From the NCBI GenBank assembly GCA_007134405.1, contig SLKW01000036.1:1-5536 (forward strand): DNA of 5,536 nucleotides. The letters run 5' to 3'. Under the pieces are notes generated by a model. The model made no database searches and was not told where the DNA came from. It saw nothing but the letters and a program-made list of their open reading frames with translations. Positions 1 through 5,536 of this stretch are shown here, in pieces; positions within the stretch are counted from its first letter, which is position 1, and each line of letters begins with the position of its first letter. This stretch comes from Paracoccaceae bacterium. GTDB taxonomy: Bacteria; Pseudomonadota; Alphaproteobacteria; Rhodobacterales; Rhodobacteraceae. The position numbers and the translations under genes are program-made.

Positions 1-1971
1 CCCGAGGAAAGCTTGCGCCGCAAGATTGCCGAGGCGGTGCTGGCCATGCAGGCGCGTCACCAGCTGGGCGCGGAAGGCGTGCTGCAGGCCTATCTGGAGA
101 CCGCCTGGTTCGGGCGGGGCGTGACCGGCGCCGCCGGTGCCGCGCAGGCCTGGTTCGCACGCGACTGGTCGGAGCTGAGCCTGGGCGAGATGGCGTATCT
201 GGCCGCCATCCTCAAGGGGCCAGGCTTCTACGATGCCGGGCGCCATCCCGAGCGGGCGATACAGCGGCGCAACCAGGTCCTGTCGGCCATGCTGCGCGAG
301 GGCTTCATTGACGCCGAGGCGGAAGCGGAGGCGCGCGCCGAGGAGTTGACGCCGGCGCCGCGATCCATGGCGGGGCGCGGCTCTGACAGCCGCTGGTTCC
401 TGACCGCGGCGCGGCCCCAGATCGTCCGCGCGATCAACGACGGGGCGTCCTGGGACAGCCTGTTCGCGAAGATCGATGTCGAGACGACGCTGGCGCCGGA
501 CTGGCAGTCCATCGCCCAATCGGCGCTTCGTTCCGGCGCGCAGCGGGGCGCTGACGTGTCGCCCTTCAAGACGCTGAATCAAACCGAACTGACCGCCCTG
601 CTCGACGCGCGGGAAGAACCTGCCGAACTGCGGCGCCTGGCGCGAGCGCACCTGCTGGGAGTGCTGCCGTGGAACAGCGATGCGCGGGCGGCCGTGCTGC
701 TGGAGCGCGCCGAGGAAGAGGAGGGCGGTGAGTGGAGCGTCCTCTTTTCGACCGGGACGGTCCAGAGCGCGCGGTTGAGCGTGCCGGGCGACTTCACGCC
801 GCGACCGGGGCAGGTGCTGGCCCTGCGCGCTCAGGACGATGGCTTTGCCGCAACGGGCCGCAGCACGCTCGAAGGGGCGGTGGTGATCCTGGATCCGCGC
901 GACGGGTCGCTCCTGGCCAGCGTCGGCGGCACCGATCCTTCGCTCACGGCGTTCGACCGCACCCGCGCCCGCCGGCAGCCCGGATCGGCGATCAAGACCT
1001 TTCTCTGGCTTGCCGGACTGGAAGCCGGCTATACCCCGGCGTCGTTGATCCCGAATTTCGAACAGGATTACATCACCCGGACCGGCGAGATCTGGCGGCC
1101 GCGCAACTACGGGCGCACGCAAACGGGCATGATCCCGCTGTCGCTGGCCTATCAGCAAAGTTCCAACCTTGCGGCAGCGGCGCTGATCAACGCGATCGGC
1201 CCGGATGCGATGGGGCGCATGGCCGAGCGCGCCGGGGCCTACCCGACCGGGATGCCGCGTCACCCGTCGGCGGCCCTCGGGTCGATCGAGACGACCCTGG
1301 TGGACCTGACCCGCGCCCATGCCACGATCATCAACGGCGGGGTGCCGCGCGACGTCCGCGTCATCCGCGACATGCGGGCGGACGGGCAACCCATCACCTC
1401 GGGCCGGGTCCCCGGCACCCAGGAGCGCTTTGGCATCGATCCGATCGCCAACCGGTTCTTCCTCGATGACATGGTCAGCATGATGGAGGGCGTGGTGCGC
1501 CGGGGAACGGCCGCACGGGCGTTCGCCGACCATCCTGTGATGGTCGTCGGCAAGACGGGCACCAGCCAGGGGTACCGCGATGCCTGGTTCATCGGGCTGA
1601 CCCCGCATGTCGCCGTGGGCGTCTGGCTGGGACGCGACGACGACCGGCCGATGGGCAGCGGGATGGCCGGCGGCCGCTACGCCGCGCCCGTTGTCGCCCA
1701 GATCCTGGCCGAGGCCTACAGCGCCGGTCTCATCGACGCCAATGGCTTGCGCGATGACGACCGGGCGCTGAACATCACCTGGCCGCCGGCGCCGTTGCCG
1801 GTGCAGATGGTGTCCGAGGTGATCCCGCTCACGGGCAATTTCATCGAGGAAGCCGCGCCCGCGGTCAGGGAACCAGCCCCGCAGCCCAGCCGCAACGTGC
1901 AGCGGTCGGCGCCGACCGCGCCGGGCGGAGCGCCGTCCATGGGCGGGCAGGTTCAAGCGGGACAGCGCTGA
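1..1971 (+). CDS. Class A penicillin-binding protein (bifunctional glycosyltransferase/transpeptidase), 5'-truncated by the window edge
   Basis: Peptidoglycan synthase that polymerises lipid II into glycan strands and cross-links the stem peptides in the periplasm. The frame is open from base 1, so the TTG at 13 is not the true start. The membrane anchor and the first GT51 motifs, including the catalytic Glu, lie upstream. Residue numbers here count from the TTG at 13. The visible GT51 part has an RK-I-x-E motif (3-7), YLETAWFGRG (27-36) and RRNQVL (85-90). The transpeptidase fold opens near 155 (VETTL). It is interrupted at about 180-285 by an insert that could be the OB-like domain of PBP1A-type enzymes, and resumes at EGAVVILDP (287-295). 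All three penicillin-binding motifs are present: SAIK (Ser325 nucleophile, Lys328), SSN (383-385) and KTGTS (514-518). The last 60 or so residues are a Pro/Ala-rich, probably disordered tail. The stretch KGPGFYDAGRHPE recalls PBP1B, while the KTG region recalls PBP1A, so no symbol is given. Confidence 0.95.
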   Translation, partial: PEESLRRKIAEAVLAMQARHQLGAEGVLQAYLETAWFGRGVTGAAGAAQAWFARDWSELSLGEMAYLAAILKGPGFYDAGRHPERAIQRRNQVLSAMLREGFIDAEAEAEARAEELTPAPRSMAGRGSDSRWFLTAARPQIVRAINDGASWDSLFAKIDVETTLAPDWQSIAQSALRSGAQRGADVSPFKTLNQTELTALLDAREEPAELRRLARAHLLGVLPWNSDARAAVLLERAEEEEGGEWSVLFSTGTVQSARLSVPGDFTPRPGQVLALRAQDDGFAATGRSTLEGAVVILDPRDGSLLASVGGTDPSLTAFDRTRARRQPGSAIKTFLWLAGLEAGYTPASLIPNFEQDYITRTGEIWRPRNYGRTQTGMIPLSLAYQQSSNLAAAALINAIGPDAMGRMAERAGAYPTGMPRHPSAALGSIETTLVDLTRAHATIINGGVPRDVRVIRDMRADGQPITSGRVPGTQERFGIDPIANRFFLDDMVSMMEGVVRRGTAARAFADHPVMVVGKTGTSQGYRDAWFIGLTPHVAVGVWLGRDDDRPMGSGMAGGRYAAPVVAQILAEAYSAGLIDANGLRDDDRALNITWPPAPLPVQMVSEVIPLTGNFIEEAAPAVREPAPQPSRNVQRSAPTAPGGAPSMGGQVQAGQR

Positions 1972-2131
1972 CGCGCATGGGTTGAAGCTGGCGTGCAATC
2001 GGCTTGAGCAAGGCGCGTCTTAGCCGGCGGCCCGCGTCTGATTCCTGAAAACCCGGGCCGTTGGCGGCGTGGCAATGCAGTTGCGTCCCGCTCTTGCCGC
2101 TTCAGCTGAGGCTGCCTCTGCATTGGCGCGA

Positions 2132-2157
2132 CGGAACGAGTTCCGGCGGCGTTCGTT
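2132..2157 (+). promoter_or_regulatory. Candidate EcfG-type (general stress sigma factor) promoter overlapping a palindrome
   Basis: GGAAC at 2133-2137 is followed after exactly 16 bases by CGTT at 2154-2157. This matches the published alphaproteobacterial EcfG consensus GGAAC-N16/17-CGTT. The -35 element is the left arm of a perfect inverted repeat, CGGAAC-GA-GTTCCG (2132-2145). The expected transcription start is around 2163-2166, leaving a leader of roughly 55-60 bases before the ATG at 2222. No matching -10 element exists in the opposite direction. The site is intergenic and points at the Hsp31-like gene. Use of this promoter is inferred from the sequence match alone. Confidence 0.6.
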
Positions 2158-2208
2158 TGCGCAGGTAACGGGCCGACTCGCGCAGGCGCGGCCAGAAAAA
2201 TCAGGCAC

Positions 2209-2214
2209 AGGAGA
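2209..2214 (+). promoter_or_regulatory. Ribosome binding site deciding the start of the Hsp31-like gene
   Basis: AGGAGA lies 7 bases before the ATG at 2222. The reading frame is open further upstream, with an ATG at 2069. However, family homology begins at the 2222 Met (MKILMVLTS, the first beta strand), and the candidate promoter lies downstream of 2069. The 2222 start is therefore preferred. Confidence 0.85.
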
Positions 2215-2221
2215 CGACCGC

Positions 2222-2896
2222 ATGAAGATCCTCATGGTACTCACGTCGCATGACAAACTCGGCGACACGGGAAACAAGACCGGCTTCTGGCTGGAGGAGT
2301 TCGCAGCGCCCTACTACGTCTTCAAGGACGCCGGCGCCGAGGTCACCCTGGCCTCGCCCAAGGGCGGGCAGCCGCCGCTGGATCCGTCCAGCGATGCCGA
2401 GGACGCCCAGACCGAAGCGACCAAGCGCTTCAAGAGCGACGCGGCCGCGCAGAAGGATCTGGCGAATACGGCGGTCCTGTCCGAGGTGTCCGCCGCCGAT
2501 TTCGATGCCGTCTTCTATCCGGGCGGCCACGGCCCCCTTTGGGATCTGGCCGAGGATGCCGACAGCCGGGCGCTGATCGAGGCCTTTCACAAGGCTGACC
2601 GTCCGGTCGGCGCAGTCTGCCACGCGCCCGCGGTTTTCCGGCATACCAAGGGCGCGGATGGCCAGCCGCTGGTCTCGGGGAAGAAGGTGACCGGGTTCAC
2701 CAACAGCGAGGAAGAGGGCGTCGGCCTTCGCGACGTCGTGCCCTTTCTTGTCGAAGACATGCTCAAGGCAAGCGGCGCCGAGTACCGGAAGGGCGCCGAT
2801 TGGGAGAGCTTCGTTCTGGTCGATGGCAAGCTGGTGACGGGGCAGAACCCGGCGTCGTCGGAGGATGCCGCGCGCAAACTTCTCGCGCTGCTCTAG
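2222..2896 (+). CDS. DJ-1/PfpI superfamily protein, Hsp31-like (type 1 glutamine amidotransferase-like domain)
   Basis: A 224-residue single-domain cytoplasmic protein of the DJ-1/PfpI superfamily, nearest to the Hsp31-like group. Members of that group have been described as holding chaperones and glutathione-independent glyoxalases (methylglyoxal to lactate). The evidence is the N-terminal strand MKILMVLTS, the signature TGFWLEEFAAPYYVFKDAG (20-38) with the conserved acidic residue Glu25 or Glu26, the FYPGGHGPLWDL segment (98-109), and the nucleophile elbow AVCHAP with Cys133-His134. An acidic cluster SEEE at 162-165, about 30 residues after the Cys, could supply the third triad residue. It ends with the typical TGQNPASS (207-214). 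There is no signal peptide, and the length is normal for the family. It stands alone between the upstream penicillin-binding protein gene and a convergent gene, with its own EcfG-type promoter candidate. That would fit a stress role, as E. coli Hsp31 is RpoS-dependent. The exact activity (chaperone, glyoxalase or other) cannot be read from the sequence. Confidence 0.93.
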   Translation: MKILMVLTSHDKLGDTGNKTGFWLEEFAAPYYVFKDAGAEVTLASPKGGQPPLDPSSDAEDAQTEATKRFKSDAAAQKDLANTAVLSEVSAADFDAVFYPGGHGPLWDLAEDADSRALIEAFHKADRPVGAVCHAPAVFRHTKGADGQPLVSGKKVTGFTNSEEEGVGLRDVVPFLVEDMLKASGAEYRKGADWESFVLVDGKLVTGQNPASSEDAARKLLALL

Positions 2897-2903
2897 GGGC
2901 ACG

Positions 2904-2936
2904 AAAAACGGGCGATCATTGCTGATCGCCCGTTTG
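2904..2936. terminator. Intrinsic bidirectional terminator between convergent genes
   Basis: A perfect 13-bp stem, AAACGGGCGATCA (2906-2918) paired with 2923-2935, closes a 4-base loop TTGC. It lies 7 bases after the stop of the Hsp31-like gene and 34 bases beyond the stop of the minus-strand gene. Read on the minus strand, the stem runs into five Ts (the AAAAA at 2904-2908), a good U-tract. Read on the plus strand there are only three Ts, so termination should be stronger for the minus-strand gene. Confidence 0.88.
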
Positions 2937-2969
2937 CCTGAGGGTGTTCGGCCGGAGGGGCCGCCTTGC

Positions 2970-4295
2970 TCAATCGGCCGAGATGGCCAGGATCGATCCC
3001 AGCATCTGGGGCTGCAGCATGCCCGTCATGATGATCTGGGTCAGCGCCACGGGCTGCGGCGGTTCGGCGCGGAAGCCGGCGCCGCCGTCCAGTACGGCTT
3101 CGGCGAAGCTGGTGGTCGGTTCGATGAGCGGTTGGGGCAAGCGGCCAAGTTGCCGGCGCAGCTGGGCCATGATCTCGTCCCGACCCATGCCGGCGTTCTG
3201 CTCGGCAATATCGACCGCGCCCAGATCGGCCGCCGAGAAGCGCAACCGGCTGATCGCCAGACGCTCCGCCGCGGCGAGGCCGGGCTCGTCGCCCAGCATG
3301 GCCGACAGGCCGCCGTTCGTGCCCTCGGGTTGGACCACGAGGCCAAGGTCCAGGTTGAGGCGGGCGAGCCCCTGGACATCGATATCGAGCAGCGTATCGA
3401 TCGCTTCGGCGTTATGGGCGAAGCGGGCCACGATATGGCCGCGCATCTCGTCGCCGCCGAATTCTTCCGGGGTTTCGACAAAGAGATCGCGGATTTCGAT
3501 GTCGTGCGTCCCGGAGGTCCGGAGAAGCATATCGAAGGCGCGGCCGGGATCCGTCGGAACGCTTTGTGGGATGTCGCCGGTCACATTGGTCGAGATCGCC
3601 ATGCGGCCAAAGCTGGCCACGGCCCGGCCACCGGCATCGGTTGCGGTGAGGTTCCGCAGATCGAAATCGAACGCGGCGGCGCTTTGCCCGTCGAAAGCCG
3701 CCCGCATGTCGATCGCTTCGATCGTCGCCGTGTCGCCGGCGGGGCTGACGCTGGTCACGCCTTGGATCTGCGCCTCGTCGAAGGTGACGCACGAGCCGTC
3801 TGCCGCGACGCGCGACCGGGCGACCACGCGGTCCATCGCGAAGCGCTCGGCCCCCATGCGGCTTTCGGACTGCTGCTCCGGGATGACGGTCAGGCCACGC
3901 ATCTCGGTCATGGTGGCGTGCAGATCATCCGTTGCCTCGCTTCCGCAAATCTCCGTCTCGTTGACCAGGTGGAAGGACTGCGCATCCTGGGCGATGAGTT
4001 CCTGCGCGCTTGCCTCCGCGGCTGTTTCGCCGCGCCGGTCGATGAAGCGGACATCGGTGAGCGTCACCTCGCCCGTGTCGGGATCGTAGAGCAAGTGCTC
4101 CGCCTCGATCTGGAGCCGATCGCCCATGATCACGGCGTCGGCGAGGGCAATGCCATCGGCTTCCTCGCGTTCATCGCTCCAGGAGAGCGTGACATCCATG
4201 GCGGCCAGATCGTCGCGAAGCGCGGAACCGGAGGCGAGCGCGACCGCGGGTGCGGTCAGCGCCGTGGCAAGTAACAGGGATGCGGCGATGCGCAT
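2970..4295 (-). CDS. Secreted protein of unknown function with Sec signal peptide
   Basis: A 441-residue protein that I do not recognise. It starts with a clear Sec signal peptide: Met-Arg, a hydrophobic core of Leu/Ala, and a likely cleavage after Ala-Leu-Ala (19-21). No lipobox Cys is present, so the mature form should be soluble in the periplasm. Only two cysteines occur, Cys117 and Cys169, which could form one disulfide. The body is acidic and full of alternating hydrophobic/polar stretches, suggesting a beta-rich fold. Residues 60-85 (AEHLLYDPDTGEVTLTDV in the middle) vaguely recall OstA/LptA-like repeats. The C-terminal part (about 345-440), with a helical segment and a P-Q-P-V-A-L-T strand near 413, recalls alphaproteobacterial orphan proteins with AsmA- or DUF945-like tails. 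Both resemblances are impressions, not assignments. It converges on the Hsp31-like gene and diverges from the oxidoreductase gene, so it is probably monocistronic. Confidence 0.85.
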   Translation of the reverse strand: MRIAASLLLATALTAPAVALASGSALRDDLAAMDVTLSWSDEREEADGIALADAVIMGDRLQIEAEHLLYDPDTGEVTLTDVRFIDRRGETAAEASAQELIAQDAQSFHLVNETEICGSEATDDLHATMTEMRGLTVIPEQQSESRMGAERFAMDRVVARSRVAADGSCVTFDEAQIQGVTSVSPAGDTATIEAIDMRAAFDGQSAAAFDFDLRNLTATDAGGRAVASFGRMAISTNVTGDIPQSVPTDPGRAFDMLLRTSGTHDIEIRDLFVETPEEFGGDEMRGHIVARFAHNAEAIDTLLDIDVQGLARLNLDLGLVVQPEGTNGGLSAMLGDEPGLAAAERLAISRLRFSAADLGAVDIAEQNAGMGRDEIMAQLRRQLGRLPQPLIEPTTSFAEAVLDGGAGFRAEPPQPVALTQIIMTGMLQPQMLGSILAISAD

Positions 4296-4302
4296 GGTGA
4301 AT

Positions 4303-4307
4303 TCCTT
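4303..4307 (-). promoter_or_regulatory. Ribosome binding site deciding the start of the secreted protein
   Basis: On the minus strand AAGGA stands 7 bases before the ATG at 4295. The frame stays open upstream to an ATG at 4511. That longer version would add 72 residues before an otherwise perfect signal peptide, so the 4295 start is chosen. Confidence 0.8.
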
Positions 4308-4565
4308 CTTCTCTTTCGCGGCAAGTCGAGGTTTGCACGAGGCTCGGTTCTGGTGGGTCTGCTGGGCCCAGGAACGATGGATCGGCCAACCTTCGGAGTG
4401 CCTGTAGATCGATTTGCAGCGTTCCTCGCACAAGCTGCACTGTCCTTCAATGCCTTCGCATCCAGCGCAAATGCTTGTGACGATCATGCGCGCCGATGTG
4501 TCGGAGTTCAAGCAGCGCCGTCGATATGGGCGCTCACGAAAGCGTTCGGCTCACCGCCCGCTTTG

Positions 4566-4587
4566 CCACGTTCGTGGACAGTCCACG
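4566..4587. repeat. Nested inverted repeats, operator-like
   Basis: Three copies of one 5-base half-site alternate in orientation: CCACG (4566-4570), CGTGG (4573-4577) and CCACG (4583-4587). The right pair extends to a perfect 15-base palindrome, CGTGGAC-A-GTCCACG (4573-4587). The left pair forms CCACG-TT-CGTGG. The block lies 86 bases ahead of the oxidoreductase ATG, a plausible operator position. The repeat is directly visible; its role as a regulator site is inference. Confidence 0.5.
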
Positions 4588-4660
4588 CAGCGGTTGTGTG
4601 CAGGCCGAGGGCGCGAGATCATAAGTGGGTCGGGTGCGCCGGTCGCGGCGGGAAAGCGTA

Positions 4661-4666
4661 GAGGAG
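4661..4666 (+). promoter_or_regulatory. Ribosome binding site deciding the start of the oxidoreductase
   Basis: GAGGAG stands 7 bases before the ATG at 4674. An in-frame TAG at 4659-4661 blocks any longer version, so the start is well fixed. Confidence 0.88.
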
Positions 4667-4673
4667 AAACACC

Positions 4674-5536
4674 ATGTTGAATGCGGCGATCATCGGGCTG
4701 GGTCGATGGGGGCAGATTCTGGTCAATTCGGTGCAGGGTCGATCCGGGAAAATACGGTTCGTCGCGGGCGCAACGGGGCGTCCGGAACGCGCTGAGGATT
4801 TCGCCGCGCGCCAGGGGATCGAGGTCCTGCCAGACCTGGGCGCCGTTCTGGCCCGGCCAGATGTCGAAGCCGTCGTGCTCGCCACGCCGCACAGCCAGCA
4901 CGGGGCGCAGATCGCCGAGGCGGCCACCGCCGGGCGCCCGATCCTGTGCGAGAAACCGCTGACACTGACGCTGGCCGAGGCCGAGGCGGCCTGGGAGACG
5001 GCGGAACGCGCGGGCGTGCTGCTGGCGACGGCACAAAACCGCCGCTTTCTGCCTGCCTATCGGCGGCTCTTGGAATTGGTGCGCGCGGGCGAATTGGGCG
5101 AGATCCGACAGGTGTTCGGCAACTATTCCTGGGGAGAGGCGGGGTACGCACCCGATAGCTGGCGGCGCGACCCCGCCGAAAGCCCTGCCGGGGGAATGGC
5201 CGGACTGGGTATTCACATCGTCGATGCGATGATGGGGATGGGACTGCGCGGGCAGTCGGTGCAGGTCATGGCGCGCGGGGATGACCCCGAGCATCCGCAT
5301 ACGGTAACCGCCACGATCGCCTTCGAGGGCGGGCCTCTCGGGGTGCTGACCACGGTCGGCGGGCCGGGCACGCCCTGGCGGGTCGAGGTCCATGGATCGA
5401 AAGGCTACGCAGCGATGGATACCGAAACGCGACTGGTGCACGGTCGCCCAGGCGGCCCCGAGACGCGGATCGATTTCGGTGCCTTCGACAAGGAGCGCGC
5501 CGAACTCGAAGCGTTCGCCGAGGCGGTGCAGGGCGG
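4674..5536 (+). CDS. Gfo/Idh/MocA-family NAD(P)-dependent oxidoreductase, 3'-truncated by the window edge
   Basis: Encodes 287 complete codons with no stop before the window ends. It belongs to the Gfo/Idh/MocA dehydrogenases, which oxidise or reduce hydroxyl/keto groups of sugars, inositols and related compounds in the cytoplasm. The N-terminal Rossmann fold shows MLNAAIIGLGRWG with the dinucleotide loop G8-x-G10-x-x-G13. The family continues with ATPHSQHG (70-77), the hallmark CEKP with Lys94, and NRRFLPAYR (122-130). The C-terminal alpha/beta domain follows, with GLGIHIVD carrying His181 and Asp184. In the usual D-x-x-x-H catalytic pattern the Asp position is Gly177 here, although Lys94 and His181 are kept. 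No signal peptide is present. The substrate cannot be deduced. It diverges from the secreted-protein gene and likely opens a transcription unit extending to the right, whose further genes would help identify the pathway. Confidence 0.93.
   Translation, partial: MLNAAIIGLGRWGQILVNSVQGRSGKIRFVAGATGRPERAEDFAARQGIEVLPDLGAVLARPDVEAVVLATPHSQHGAQIAEAATAGRPILCEKPLTLTLAEAEAAWETAERAGVLLATAQNRRFLPAYRRLLELVRAGELGEIRQVFGNYSWGEAGYAPDSWRRDPAESPAGGMAGLGIHIVDAMMGMGLRGQSVQVMARGDDPEHPHTVTATIAFEGGPLGVLTTVGGPGTPWRVEVHGSKGYAAMDTETRLVHGRPGGPETRIDFGAFDKERAELEAFAEAVQG

Larger units (their letters stand above)
4296..4673. promoter_or_regulatory. Divergent intergenic region, 378 bases, without a supported gene
   Basis: This gap separates two divergently transcribed genes and must hold both of their promoters. 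I could not identify a convincing sigma-70 promoter pair in either direction. Weak look-alikes exist, such as CATAAG at 4620-4625 on the plus strand, but without a good -35 at proper spacing. It contains a nested inverted-repeat cluster (4566-4587) and a 10-base palindrome CTGGGCCCAG (4362-4371). Short open frames crossing it have unnatural, Arg/Ser/Cys-rich translations and overlap the start of the real gene on the right. Confidence 0.6.

Noticed and set aside
2028..2060. Possible terminator after the penicillin-binding protein: CGGCCCG (2028-2034) against CGGGCCG (2054-2060)
   Set aside because: The loop is 19 bases and no T-run follows. Such 7-bp GC-only arms are easily found by chance at this base composition.
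2069..2221. N-terminal extension of the Hsp31-like protein to an ATG at 2069
   Set aside because: The added 51 residues are Ala/Arg-rich, unlike the family. The extension spans the candidate promoter, and a good AGGAGA site precedes the ATG at 2222.
2865..4274. Long plus-strand open frame of 469 codons opposite the secreted-protein gene
   Set aside because: It is a mirror of the minus-strand gene in GC-rich DNA. Its translation is His/Gly/Arg-rich with no domain, it overlaps the 3' end of the Hsp31-like gene, and it crosses the terminator hairpin.
4362..4371. Palindrome CTGGGCCCAG upstream of the secreted-protein gene
   Set aside because: Ten-base GC-rich palindromes are expected by chance, and no promoter elements were found near it to support an operator.
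4353..4680. Two short plus-strand open frames in the divergent intergenic region
   Set aside because: They have no ribosome binding site, their composition is basic and Cys/Ser-rich, and they overlap the well-supported ribosome binding site and, in one case, the start of the oxidoreductase.
4551..5441. Minus-strand open frame of 296 codons opposite the oxidoreductase
   Set aside because: The plus strand clearly encodes Gfo/Idh/MocA motifs here. The minus translation is Arg/Pro/His-rich without recognisable features.

Overview
The window is a high-GC bacterial chromosomal segment with no mobile element, CRISPR array or RNA gene that I can see. The protein styles suggest an alphaproteobacterium, most plausibly a Rhodobacterales/Rhodobacteraceae member. 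This is an inference from four features: strongly G/C-biased third codon positions, the form of the class A penicillin-binding protein, an EcfG-type promoter sequence, and an orphan secreted protein of a kind common in that group. No database search was possible.

Layout, left to right. (1) Bases 1-1971, + strand: the 3' part of a bifunctional class A penicillin-binding protein (peptidoglycan glycosyltransferase plus transpeptidase), whose start lies before the window. (2) Bases 1972-2221: a gap holding a sequence that matches the alphaproteobacterial general-stress sigma factor (EcfG) promoter consensus, with its -35 element inside a perfect palindrome. (3) Bases 2222-2896, + strand: a 224-residue DJ-1/PfpI superfamily protein of the Hsp31-like type. 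(4) Bases 2904-2936: a 13-bp perfect hairpin serving as terminator between two convergent genes. (5) Bases 2970-4295, - strand: a secreted 441-residue protein of unknown function. (6) Bases 4296-4673: a divergent intergenic region with a nested set of inverted repeats. (7) Bases 4674-5536, + strand: a Gfo/Idh/MocA-family NAD(P)-dependent oxidoreductase that runs off the right edge.

The genes do not form one operon. The penicillin-binding protein and the unknown secreted protein act in the envelope. The Hsp31-like protein is cytoplasmic and looks like a separately promoted stress gene. The oxidoreductase probably begins a separate transcription unit continuing to the right. Most of the window is ordinary housekeeping or accessory chromosome. 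The points most worth a second look are the EcfG-type promoter ahead of the Hsp31-like gene, the replaced catalytic Asp position in the oxidoreductase, and the nested operator-like repeats upstream of it. I did not find a convincing new multi-gene system.
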